Notes under the pieces: generated by a model | What the model was told of the DNA's origin: nothing | What the model saw: the letters and a program-made list of their open reading frames with translations, nothing else | Database searches by the model: none | Shown here: piece by piece, positions 8,659-16,818 of the stretch | Position numbering within the stretch: position 1 is the stretch's first letter | How the letters are laid out: each line of letters opens with the position of its first letter | Translations under genes and position numbers: made by a program | NCBI GenBank assembly: GCA_050049805.1 | Contig: JASFVN010000001.1 | Span: 1-64,000, forward strand | DNA: 64,000 nucleotides | Reading direction: 5' to 3' | Source: JABDNZ01 sp050049805 | Lineage (GTDB): Bacteria > Gemmatimonadota > Gemmatimonadetes > Longimicrobiales > Gaopeijiaceae

Positions 8659-10068
8659 ATGTCCGTCCAATCAATGGAGACGATGTTCCAGGAGCTCCTC
8701 CATCGGTACCCGGAGTACCTTTCCACCACCGCCATCGACGACCTTCGGACCCAAGAGTTTTCCCGTCTCGACCGGTTGGGACATGTCTACGTTGACTACA
8801 CGGGTGGCGGGCTCTTCGGGGAATCCCAGGTCCGGAAGCATGCCGACTTCCTTTCGACATCGGTCCTCGGGAACCCTCATTCCACCAATCCCACTTCGGC
8901 TTTGGCTACGGAAAGAGTGGCTTCTTGCAGGCGCCGAGTCCTGGACTTCTTCAACGCCGACCCGGAGGAGTACGTCCTCATCTTCACCTCCAACGCCAGC
9001 GGTGCCCTCAAGCTGGTAGGAGAGTCCTACCCCTTTTCCGAGGGGGACCAGTTCCTTTTGACGTTCGACAACCACAACTCGGTGGTGGGCATCCGAGCTT
9101 TTGATCGGGCAGGTCGGGCGTCTACCAGATATCTTCCCGTGGAGCCTCCGGATCTCAGGGCCTCCGGTTCTACCCTCGACCAGTACCTGAGAACAGCTTC
9201 CGGCGGAAAGAACAAGCTTTTCGCGTTCCCGGCCCAGTCCAACTTTTCCGGTGTACAACATCCTCTGGGGTGGATTGACCGGGCACAGAAGCTGGGGTGG
9301 GATGTTCTTCTGGACGCTGCGGCCTACGTTCCCACCAACCGACTCGACCTGGGAAAGTGGCGGCCGGATTACGTCACCCTATCATTTTATAAGATGTTCG
9401 GTTATCCCACGGGTGTGGGTGCCCTCATCGCCCGCCGTACCGCCCTCCGTAAACTACACCGACCCTGGTTTGCCGGGGGCACCATTTCCTGGGCATCCGT
9501 GCTGGCCGAGCAGCACACGCTCTCGCCGGGGTCGGAGGGGTTCGAAGACGGAACTCTGAACTACACCAGCCTCCCCGCCGTTGAGGTGGGCCTGGATTTC
9601 ATGGACTCGGTGGGAATCGAGACCATCCACAAGCGGGTGAATTCCTTGGCTGGTTGGCTGATCGACCAAGTGGTGGCACTGAGGCATGGGAACGGTGAGC
9701 GATTGGCCCGGATCTACGGCCCGATCGACATGAAATCCCGGGGCGGCACCATCGCTCTGAACCTGTACGACTCCCTGGGCAACCCCACTGACCACCGGGC
9801 TGTGGAGGAAAGAGCCAATTCCTGGAAAATCTCCCTGAGAACGGGGTGCTTCTGTAACCCCGGCGCGGGAGAGATGGCCATGGGATTGGAACGGGATGAG
9901 ATCGTGGGCTGTCTGGCCAAGTCAGGCGACAGGATGACTCTGGATCAATTCCAACAGTGCGTCGACGACAAGAGCACCGGGGCGGTCCGGATCTCCTTCG
10001 GTATTGCTTCTACCTTTCAGGATGCCTGGCAAGTGCTTCGTTTCCTTCACGAATTCAGAGAGGGTTGA
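8659..10068 (+). CDS. Class V aminotransferase, molybdenum-cofactor-sulfurase-like NifS domain
   Basis: This 469-residue PLP enzyme most resembles the NifS-like domain of molybdenum cofactor sulfurase (MOCOS/ABA3). It has VDYTGGGLF near the start, FTSNASGALKLVGESYPF, the PLP-lysine segment SFYKMFGYPTGVGALI and the persulfide-cysteine motif RTGCFCNPGAGE. MOCOS uses cysteine to exchange the oxo ligand of Moco for sulfide, activating xanthine-dehydrogenase-type enzymes. Here only the PLP domain is present, with no MOSC domain fused or adjacent. The second in-frame ATG at 8659 is preferred because AAGAAGGA sits 6 bases before it. The gene is divergent from the BNR gene across 253 bases. A generic cysteine desulfurase is less likely given these motifs. 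Confidence 0.85.
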   Translation: MSVQSMETMFQELLHRYPEYLSTTAIDDLRTQEFSRLDRLGHVYVDYTGGGLFGESQVRKHADFLSTSVLGNPHSTNPTSALATERVASCRRRVLDFFNADPEEYVLIFTSNASGALKLVGESYPFSEGDQFLLTFDNHNSVVGIRAFDRAGRASTRYLPVEPPDLRASGSTLDQYLRTASGGKNKLFAFPAQSNFSGVQHPLGWIDRAQKLGWDVLLDAAAYVPTNRLDLGKWRPDYVTLSFYKMFGYPTGVGALIARRTALRKLHRPWFAGGTISWASVLAEQHTLSPGSEGFEDGTLNYTSLPAVEVGLDFMDSVGIETIHKRVNSLAGWLIDQVVALRHGNGERLARIYGPIDMKSRGGTIALNLYDSLGNPTDHRAVEERANSWKISLRTGCFCNPGAGEMAMGLERDEIVGCLAKSGDRMTLDQFQQCVDDKSTGAVRISFGIASTFQDAWQVLRFLHEFREG

Positions 10069-10142
10069 ATTGGGCTGCCTCGGCCGGTGAACACTCGAGG
10101 AGAACGGGGTCAGGTGGAATCCCCCGGCAGGTATCGAGATCC

Positions 10143-10643
10143 TCATTCAGCCCAGGCCTCTTGGGCCAGGTTACACTCCATGGCGTAGACGTTTCCCACA
10201 GAAACCTCCCCGTCGGCAGTCCAGAAAGGGGCCCAGATCCGGTCGTACTCCAGCCCTTCGAACTCGTCCAGCCGCTCCCAGGACTCCGGCAGCTCCTCTG
10301 ACACGAACAGGTAGGCCTCGATCTCGCCTCCCTCAGGACACCATCGGAGGGCTGGGTATCCCATTGCGGCACTCCATCCTCGCTCCAGGAGCTCCCCCGT
10401 CACCCACCCCTTGGTCCATTCCCCTTTCAGCTGGGCCAGGAGGCCGTGGTTTGGACCCCCTGGCGCGAGACTGCCATAGACGATCAGGCGTTTGGAAACC
10501 GAGAACAGGGCATCGATGGCTCCTTCCAAGAGGTCTCGGGTCATTGAATCGGAGGGTTCCTGGGTCCGGAGTAGGTTGATTCGAATCAGCGCGTCGCTCA
10601 ATTGTTCCCTGGTGAGGGACTGCATGGAAGGCGCTCGCTCCAT
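10143..10643 (-). CDS. Gamma-glutamylcyclotransferase-like (AIG2/GGCT fold) protein
   Basis: This 166-residue protein has an N-terminal helical extension of about 55 residues, then the GGCT substrate motif IVYGSLAPGGPNHG and the acidic catalytic region ERLDEFEGLEYDR, where the first Glu of EFEG is the expected general acid/base. Members release 5-oxoproline from gamma-glutamyl amines or peptides, though many bacterial members are uncharacterised. The start at 10643 follows AAAGGAG with 8-base spacing. It is convergent with the sulfurase-like gene (74-base gap without an obvious terminator) and upstream of nothing on its own strand that suggests a pathway. Confidence 0.78.
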   Translation of the reverse strand: MERAPSMQSLTREQLSDALIRINLLRTQEPSDSMTRDLLEGAIDALFSVSKRLIVYGSLAPGGPNHGLLAQLKGEWTKGWVTGELLERGWSAAMGYPALRWCPEGGEIEAYLFVSEELPESWERLDEFEGLEYDRIWAPFWTADGEVSVGNVYAMECNLAQEAWAE

Positions 10644-10808
10644 CGAGGGGGCTCCTTTCGGCGTTTTTCTTTTGAAATCGTATGCGCTAAAGGTGGAGCC
10701 TGGCCGCGGCAGGCGGCAAGTGGGAGAGGCAGGCCAGCGGTTCAACGTGACGCTGGAGGCCCCACACCGGTTTTCAGCTGGGTACTCCCAACGAAGAGCT
10801 CGCCCTTC

Positions 10809-11186
10809 TCAGTTCGTGAACCGGACCTTGAAGTCCTGGGTCACCGGGAGGGGTCGATTCTCCAGGTCCACGGCGTTGAGGACGGTGGCGCGTGGCTTTC
10901 CCCGACCGCGGTCCTCAACGGCTACCTGAAATTCCAGGTCCCCACTACCCTCCCCGATGACGATGACCCGGTGAACCTTTGGATCGGACTGAGAGGCCCA
11001 GAACACCCTGGTCCCACCGGCGCCGGTGAAGTCCTCGACACCGCTGCCTACAACCTCCAACACCACACCTCCCACAGCGACACCGCCCGACTGGAGGGTA
11101 CCGGTGAAATCTCCTGGGCCTTCGGGCCCCGAGTCGCATCCCGCCGCCAGAAGGCCCAAGATCGCACACACGAGCAGGCGCCTCAT
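10809..11186 (-). CDS. Small lipoprotein coupled to the M6 protease, possible cohesin-like fold
   Basis: This 125-residue precursor has a signal peptide ending in a lipobox (LLAAGC). The mature part is all-beta in appearance: alternating hydrophobic strands (VAVGGVVLEVVG, HRVIVIGEG, DLEFQVAVED) and a final strand pair ATVLNAVDLENRPLP then FKVRF. That pattern is reminiscent of cohesin-type jelly rolls, but there is no diagnostic motif. Its ATG overlaps the stop of the M6 protease gene by 4 bases (ATGA), so the two proteins are made together. Because the protease ends in a dockerin-like segment, a surface-docking role is a reasonable inference; no function is proven. Confidence 0.8.
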   Translation of the reverse strand: MRRLLVCAILGLLAAGCDSGPEGPGDFTGTLQSGGVAVGGVVLEVVGSGVEDFTGAGGTRVFWASQSDPKVHRVIVIGEGSGDLEFQVAVEDRGRGKPRATVLNAVDLENRPLPVTQDFKVRFTN

Positions 11187-13825
11187 GGTGATTCCTCCCT
11201 CTTCACTTCACCCCCGGGCGGGGACCGCTTCAGATCCCCCACCGAAATCACTTTTTCTACCGTGGTTTGCAGCGTGGTAAACGAGTCGACATTCGGGTTC
11301 CGAAGGACATAAGCCCTGATGTCTCCGAGGTCGAAGGAGCCGTTCTCGTTTCCTTCGTTGTCCAGGTAGATCTTCGCACTGGCAGAGAGGGGCGGTCCGG
11401 TGAGCAGGAAATCCGAAGCCAGCGAAGCCACGGGGAGCTCCGGGTCGTCAACGATCAGAGTGAGGGGGAGGAAACCCTGAAGGCCGATGTCGTCGATAAC
11501 CCGTAAGGTAAGGGGAAACTCACCGCCCACGATGGGCGTTCCCCATATCGACCCTGATTGGTCAAGGTTCAGGTAGGGGGGAAGTTCCCCGGCGAGCATG
11601 CTCCAGGTCACCGGGAGGTTCGCGTTCTCCACCAAGACGGAGACGCTCTGCTGAATTCCTCCGTCGAAATCCACGGTGGTGGGATTCCCGTCTACACTGA
11701 AAGTCACGTCAAACACCGCATCGGAATCCATGGGTCCGGTTGCGGTGATGCTCGCCGGGTTGGGAAGCCCCGCGAAATCCCCGACCCATTCCCTGAACTG
11801 AAACCCGGTCCGGGGGGTGACCGTGACGGTCACGGCCTCACCCTGAGGTACCCAGCCGGCTCCATCCCCTGCGGAATACTCGACGGAGCCCGGAACCACA
11901 CCTGGTGCATCGCTGGAAAGGGTCACATCAATGAAGAATTCCTGTCCGCCGTAGGTGGCGGTGAAGGTGGCATCCTCGAGCTGGGTCGTATGTTGCCTGA
12001 TCCGGGGAGCCCCGTCCATCCAGCCCTGGAACCCCCATCGTCTCCCGGTCGAGATTGGCTCGCCAGGGGCTGCCTCAATCAGATGGGTTTCAAACGGCGC
12101 TGATTCCATCGTCCACGCCGTTGACGTACCCGCCACACCATCAACCGCGACCAACCCCGGTGTCCCCAGGACAGTCTCCGAGTTCAATGTCAACGTCTGG
12201 TAGCGAGTAAGAGCCCGAAAAGTGAGATTCTCCCCAGCCTGTTGGATATCCAACAGCGTGATACCCATGGGGTTATCGCCGTGGGTCCATGAGCTTGGAT
12301 TGGATCCAGCGTGGAAAACCGTGTTTCCATTGGATCCCGGGAAGGGGTCGCCATCGTCTCCTCTCTGGGCCCCTTGCTCGGCAAGTGTGTTTAGGCCGTC
12401 GGCCTGACGGAGCCAAACCCCCAGCCTCTCAGGATCGTTGTTGATACCCTCGCTCAAGCTGGCGGGAGAGGTCCATACAACTGTCGGGTCGATATGCCAG
12501 ATCAAAAGCCCGGGCTCATAGAGGTTCTGATCGAAACCTAGCTTCTGCCGGTTCTCTAGGAGAAGGTACTCCGAAGAACCGTCTCCCGAGTTGAATCGAA
12601 ACACTCTCCCACTGGTCTCAACCGGTGGAAGCGTCAGCGTTCCAAGGTCGGTCCCGGTCTCTAGAACTTCAATTTCTCCCCACCCAAGAACTGCCTTGCT
12701 CCAGGCACTTAAGTGACATGGCCGCCAGGGTGAATCTCCGTCACAACCCCAGGAGCCAGTGCCCATTAGTCCCCAGTCTCCTATTCCCGGATGGGTGAGG
12801 GTGTTCGTGGCATACAGATCCGGGAGGCCAAACCCGTGCCCCAACTCGTGGGCAAACACACCGATGTAGTTTATGGAGTTTCCAGAGCAATCTCGAACCG
12901 GTTGAATCGTGTAATCGTCGACGAGAATCCAAGGGCGGTCAGGATTGGCTGATACACTCTTCGTGACATAGGCCGAATCCGCCAAGATGGCGTTGCGAAG
13001 CGAAGGGGTCCAGCTGGCACCCGACACCTCGGCATGATCGAAGAGCGTCCACCGATGGGACCAGATCCGGTTCGGTCTCTCGCTAACGTTCTGACATTCC
13101 GCACCTGGTGTGGGATGCATCACCGCCAGTACGTCTACGAATCCATCGTCATCACCGGAGTTTGGGATCCCGTCGGGGCCATCATTGTCAAATTGGCCAA
13201 AATCGATCGAACCATCGTCTATCGACTGGAGAATCCTGATGATGTACTCACCCACCCTCGAGTCCCACCCCAGCCCACTGGATCCAGCCGTTACCTGGGC
13301 CCTCGTTAGGGGCGTTTCCACCCAATCGAAGGTGACCCCCGCCAACGTCACGCGCCCGCCGGAGATCTCGGTGTAAAACTCAGGAATGGTCCCCACCGCC
13401 TGCGGATTCACCTGCGGCCCATCGAAGAATTCGGCCTGCACATCGGATCGACCGTAGGCGGGCTCTTCCGCTGGCGAATCGTCGAAGAGGCCAAGAATCA
13501 GAGGGAATTTGAACGTCCCTATTACCGGGGATTGTCTCGGGCCTTCCGCAAGCATCTCCGCGATCAATCGGTGATAGACCGCCGGGGTCAACTTGGTTCC
13601 CGGGGGTGCTGTTGGCAGTTCCTCTAACCCCAGCCCCCGCCTGATGAGGGCCCGGCGAAATTGAAACGCTCCAGGATCCCGCTCCAGAAGATCGTAATAA
13701 CCCTGGGGGGGGCGGGTCCCATGGATCCTACCCAGGAGCTCTACGTCCTGACCGAGCAGAGTCGTAGGCATCGAGAAAAGCGTGAGGAGGCCCAAGGGGA
13801 CCGCCAGCCGGATTGGCAATCGCAT
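11183..13825 (-). CDS. Secreted M6-family (immune inhibitor A-like) metalloprotease with dockerin-like tail
   Basis: This is an exported zinc endopeptidase of 880 residues. A signal peptide covers residues 1-25. The catalytic domain contains GVFAHELGHGFGLPD near residue 325, a HExxHxxGxxD zinc site with a Met-containing GLMGTGSWG turn after it, as in M6 proteases. Residues about 580-790 are beta-rich: a divergent BACON/Ig-like repeat region with FRALTRYQTLTL and WSMLAGELPPYLNL. The C-terminus contains LDNEGNENGSFDLGDIRAYV, a single EF-hand-like loop as in half of a type I dockerin. I chose ATG 13825 because the signal peptide then begins MRLPIRL, although no clear Shine-Dalgarno is seen. The lipoprotein gene overlaps its stop by 4 bases. 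Confidence 0.87.
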   Translation of the reverse strand: MRLPIRLAVPLGLLTLFSMPTTLLGQDVELLGRIHGTRPPQGYYDLLERDPGAFQFRRALIRRGLGLEELPTAPPGTKLTPAVYHRLIAEMLAEGPRQSPVIGTFKFPLILGLFDDSPAEEPAYGRSDVQAEFFDGPQVNPQAVGTIPEFYTEISGGRVTLAGVTFDWVETPLTRAQVTAGSSGLGWDSRVGEYIIRILQSIDDGSIDFGQFDNDGPDGIPNSGDDDGFVDVLAVMHPTPGAECQNVSERPNRIWSHRWTLFDHAEVSGASWTPSLRNAILADSAYVTKSVSANPDRPWILVDDYTIQPVRDCSGNSINYIGVFAHELGHGFGLPDLYATNTLTHPGIGDWGLMGTGSWGCDGDSPWRPCHLSAWSKAVLGWGEIEVLETGTDLGTLTLPPVETSGRVFRFNSGDGSSEYLLLENRQKLGFDQNLYEPGLLIWHIDPTVVWTSPASLSEGINNDPERLGVWLRQADGLNTLAEQGAQRGDDGDPFPGSNGNTVFHAGSNPSSWTHGDNPMGITLLDIQQAGENLTFRALTRYQTLTLNSETVLGTPGLVAVDGVAGTSTAWTMESAPFETHLIEAAPGEPISTGRRWGFQGWMDGAPRIRQHTTQLEDATFTATYGGQEFFIDVTLSSDAPGVVPGSVEYSAGDGAGWVPQGEAVTVTVTPRTGFQFREWVGDFAGLPNPASITATGPMDSDAVFDVTFSVDGNPTTVDFDGGIQQSVSVLVENANLPVTWSMLAGELPPYLNLDQSGSIWGTPIVGGEFPLTLRVIDDIGLQGFLPLTLIVDDPELPVASLASDFLLTGPPLSASAKIYLDNEGNENGSFDLGDIRAYVLRNPNVDSFTTLQTTVEKVISVGDLKRSPPGGEVKREESP

Positions 13826-13973
13826 AATCGACCGCAAGAAGCCCTGGCTATGAGCCAAAAGAAACCCCCGGAACTGTCCGAGGGAGGTCAGTCACCTCTG
13901 ATAAACATACTACCCCCGGGGGTTCCGAAAAGAAGGGGAGTCCCCCCCCGCCCACCACGGCTCCGCCCAGCCC

Positions 13974-15377
13974 TCAACGCTTCGCCGGGGCACCTCCCAC
14001 CTCGTAAAGCGGCTCGAACTCCGCCGTGAAGTGTCGGAGGGCTGGAGCCTGATATGTGAAGCGGAAGCCGCCTACCCCTTCCCTCCGCCGAAAAACCTCG
14101 ACAATTGCCTCCACCATGTAGTCCACGTGGCTCTGGGTGTAGACCCGTCGGGGAATGGCCAGCCGGACCAACTCCATGGCCGCAGGAAGATCCTTGCCGG
14201 TTTTCGGATCGGTCCTGCCGAACATGACCGTCCCTACCTCCACACCACGAATCCCGGCTTCGAGGAAGAGCTCCACCACCACCGACTGCCCCGGCAATTC
14301 CAGGGGCGGAACCTGGGGCAGAAAGGCAGCGGCGTCGATATAGACGGCATGGCCGCCAGGAGGAAGAACAATGGGGACTCCCTCGGCTGAGATATGCTCT
14401 CCAAGATAGCGCACCGACGCCAGGCGGTACTCCAGATAGTCTTCGTGGAGGACTTCCTCGAGCCCTATTGCGATGGCTTCCAGGTCCCGGCCCGCCATCC
14501 CTCCGTAGGTCGGGTAGCCCTCGGTCAAGATCAGGAGATCCCGTTCCCTTCTCGCCAACCACGGGTCGTTCGTAGCCAGAAAACCACCGATGTTCGCCAA
14601 TCCGTCCTTCTTCGCCGACATCGTACATCCGTCGGCGTAGGAGAAGAGCTCCTGCACGATCTCTTTCACCGTTTTTCCGTCGTAGCCCACTTCTCTGGTC
14701 TTGATGAAGTAGGCGTTCTCCGCGAATCGGCAGGCGTCGATGTAGAGGGGTATGCCATGGGACCGACATACTTCAGAGACTTCTCGAATGTTCTCCATGG
14801 ACACCGGTTGCCCGCCACCGGTGTTGTTGGTCACGGTGATCATACAGAGGGGAATGGCATCGGCGCCTACCTCTGCGATGAGGGATCTCAGCCTGGGAAC
14901 GTCCATGTTCCCCTTGAACGGCTTGGGATCCGATGGCACCAGGCCTTCGGGCACGGGGAGGTCCACAGCTTCGGCTCCAGCCGCCTCGATGTTGGCCCTG
15001 GTCGTATCAAAGTGGGTGTTGTTGGGAACCACATGCCCCGGTTCGCATACGGTGGAAAAGAGAATCCGCTCGGCGGCCCGACCCTGATGGGTCGGAATCA
15101 CGTGCTCGAAGCCGAAGATGTCCCTTACGGCCTCCTCGAACCGAAAAAAAGACGGACTCCCTGCATAGGCTTCGTCCCCCCTCATCACACCGGCCCATTG
15201 CTGAGAGCTCATGGCCGACGTACCGGAATCGGTCAAGAGATCCATCAAGACATCTTCGGAACGCAGTCGAAACACGTTGTACCCAGCCGTCTTAAGATAC
15301 CCCAGGCGCTCCTCCCGGGTCGTCATACGAATGGGCTCCACCACCTTGATCTTGAAGGGCTCGATGATGGTTTTCAT
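13974..15377 (-). CDS. tnaA: Tryptophanase (tryptophan indole-lyase)
   Basis: This PLP enzyme cleaves tryptophan to indole, pyruvate and ammonia. At 467 residues it is the family's usual length. It shows EPFKIKVVEPIR, LLTDSGTSAMS, GDEAYAGSPS, IPTHQGRAAE, DACRFAENAYFIK, the PLP-lysine region YADGCTMSAKKDG and IPRRVYTQSHVDYM. Tyrosine phenol-lyase is the close alternative; two positions favour tryptophanase. The FDTT motif carries the Asp of E. coli TnaA where phenol-lyase has Thr, and GIRGVEVG has Val where phenol-lyase has the substrate-binding Arg. ATG 15377 follows GGGGAG. A divergent small gene lies upstream, and no tryptophan permease or leader peptide is evident. Confidence 0.88.
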   Translation of the reverse strand: MKTIIEPFKIKVVEPIRMTTREERLGYLKTAGYNVFRLRSEDVLMDLLTDSGTSAMSSQQWAGVMRGDEAYAGSPSFFRFEEAVRDIFGFEHVIPTHQGRAAERILFSTVCEPGHVVPNNTHFDTTRANIEAAGAEAVDLPVPEGLVPSDPKPFKGNMDVPRLRSLIAEVGADAIPLCMITVTNNTGGGQPVSMENIREVSEVCRSHGIPLYIDACRFAENAYFIKTREVGYDGKTVKEIVQELFSYADGCTMSAKKDGLANIGGFLATNDPWLARRERDLLILTEGYPTYGGMAGRDLEAIAIGLEEVLHEDYLEYRLASVRYLGEHISAEGVPIVLPPGGHAVYIDAAAFLPQVPPLELPGQSVVVELFLEAGIRGVEVGTVMFGRTDPKTGKDLPAAMELVRLAIPRRVYTQSHVDYMVEAIVEVFRRREGVGGFRFTYQAPALRHFTAEFEPLYEVGGAPAKR

Positions 15378-15520
15378 GCGCTCCCCGTGTTTTCTGCCCA
15401 CTAGTTGGTCAGGCAGCCACGGCACCTCTTGTGTCCCGTGGCGAATTCGGCTCTCTTCCTACGAAGTTAGAGCCTCCTGTGACAGGGGCAATCCAGGGTA
15501 GAACAGAAAAGGACCGCATG

Positions 15521-15844
15521 ATGAGCAAACTCGACGACGCAATTCAGGGTGGCGTTAAGGCCCCTGTGGACGACGCTTGGCACACCTATATGGAAAACCT
15601 CTTCGCCTCCATGCAGAAGATGGAGCAGACCGTCAACGAAGCCGCCGAGATGCCCATGGACTGCACCGAGACCTGGTGCACCAACGCCAGGGCGCTCCTG
15701 GACGACCTCAACCATCAGATCTTCTCCATTCACGAGCCGAAGTGGAGCACACCGGAAGACTCCAAGCGGATCAAGGAGATGAAAAAGAAGGTCTACGACA
15801 TCTATGCCCGTCTGGCTTCCATTGAGCCTGCCGGCGGCGAATAA
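15521..15844 (+). CDS. Small helical cytoplasmic protein of unknown function
   Basis: I do not recognise this 107-residue protein. It has no signal peptide or membrane segment and is predicted mostly helical. The middle holds MDCTETWCTNARALLDDL with two cysteines five residues apart, and the C-terminus KEMKKKVYDIYARLASI is basic and amphipathic. Two adjacent ATG codons are possible (15518 and 15521); AAAAGGA gives better spacing to the second. It is a single-gene unit: divergent from tnaA and followed by a strong intrinsic terminator at 15866. The compact monocistronic layout suggests a well-expressed small protein. Confidence 0.8.
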   Translation: MSKLDDAIQGGVKAPVDDAWHTYMENLFASMQKMEQTVNEAAEMPMDCTETWCTNARALLDDLNHQIFSIHEPKWSTPEDSKRIKEMKKKVYDIYARLASIEPAGGE

Positions 15845-15865
15845 CCTTTAGTCCTGAAGGATCCC

Positions 15866-15903
15866 GGCCCTCGGGTAGAGCGTACCCGGGGGCCGTTTTT
15901 TTT
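15866..15903 (+). terminator. Strong intrinsic terminator
   Basis: GGCCCTCGGGTA (15866-15877) pairs with TACCCGGGGGCC (15883-15894) across a 5-base loop, with one G-T wobble, and is followed directly by G and eight T residues. It ends the 107-residue protein's transcript and isolates it from the nucleotidase pair downstream. Confidence 0.92.
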
Positions 15904-15993
15904 GGGCGTTTGGCTCGCACTCCGGTTTTCCCCGACACCGCGGAGAGCCAGATTATCTGCAGGTCGGAGCCATCACCCAGGAGGATCAGGATC

Positions 15994-16818
15994 ATGTTCG
16001 CCAAGAGGACCTTTCCCGGCATGCTTCTTTTGGCAGTGGGGTGTGGAGGCCCCGCTGTCCCCCCTGGCTCGGAGCCGCCAACCCCACCTGCCCCCCCTTC
16101 CATCGAGCAAGCCCCCCGTTCTTCCGCCACCTGGGGAGTCATGGAGGCCCCTGTCTCCTTCACCGTCGTCGAAGCCGATATCACGGACGATCCCCATATC
16201 GAATCGCTGGTGGCGCCCTTCCGGAATCGGATGGGAGAGGAGATTCGTCAACAGATCGGGGAGACCACCGGCATGCTCAGCAAAGCCTTGCCGGAAGGGA
16301 CCCTGGGAAACTTCGCCACCGATGCCATGCTCTGGGCGGCGAATCAAATGGTCATGGAGCCCGTTCAGATGGCGCTGACCAATAACGGGGGGTTGAGAAT
16401 CCCCATCGGCCCCGGTGCCATCACGGTGGGGCAGATGTACGAGCTCATGCCCTTCGAGAACATGCTTTCCGTTCTGGTGCTGTCCGGCGCCCAGGTCAAA
16501 TCCCTCTGCGACGAGTTGGCGGACCGCAGGGGTGCCCCTATCTCCGGGTTCAGCTTCCGAATGGAGACCCGGGAAGATCGGCGGATCGCCGCCGATATTC
16601 GCATCGGGGGTGAGCCCCTGGACCCGGAGGCTGAGTACCACCTGGTTACGAACGACTACATGGCCAACGGGGGCGACTCCTACCCTTCCCTGATGAACCC
16701 CTTGGTCCGGATCGATCTGCCGGTTCTTCTCAGAGACGCCTTCATCGACTATGTGAAGCACAAGGGAGTTATCGAGCCCGAGCTGGAGGGCCGCATAACG
16801 GGAGGGATCGGGCGATGA
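15994..16818 (+). CDS. 5'-nucleotidase C-terminal (substrate-binding) domain lipoprotein
   Basis: This 274-residue protein corresponds to the C-terminal half of UshA-type 5'-nucleotidases, the part that binds the nucleoside. A lipobox signal (LLLAVGCGG) anchors it to a membrane, followed by a P/A-rich linker. Family motifs are ALTNNGGLRIPIGPG, ITVGQMYELMPFENML, NDYMANGGDSY and the closing RDAFIDYV. It lacks the metallophosphatase half, which is encoded by the next gene, whose ATG overlaps this stop (ATGA). The ATG at 15994 is preceded by AGGAGG. Alone it should have no hydrolase activity; with its partner it would reconstitute an extracytoplasmic nucleotidase. Confidence 0.9.
   Translation: MFAKRTFPGMLLLAVGCGGPAVPPGSEPPTPPAPPSIEQAPRSSATWGVMEAPVSFTVVEADITDDPHIESLVAPFRNRMGEEIRQQIGETTGMLSKALPEGTLGNFATDAMLWAANQMVMEPVQMALTNNGGLRIPIGPGAITVGQMYELMPFENMLSVLVLSGAQVKSLCDELADRRGAPISGFSFRMETREDRRIAADIRIGGEPLDPEAEYHLVTNDYMANGGDSYPSLMNPLVRIDLPVLLRDAFIDYVKHKGVIEPELEGRITGGIGR

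Noticed and set aside
13912..13923. Palindrome ACCCCCGGGGGT upstream of the M6 gene
   Set aside because: A simple C-run/G-run pair in GC-rich DNA without supporting promoter or T-run.
13974..15377. Tyrosine phenol-lyase instead of tryptophanase
   Set aside because: The two residues that distinguish the enzymes (Asp in FDTT, Val in GIRGVEVG) follow tryptophanase.
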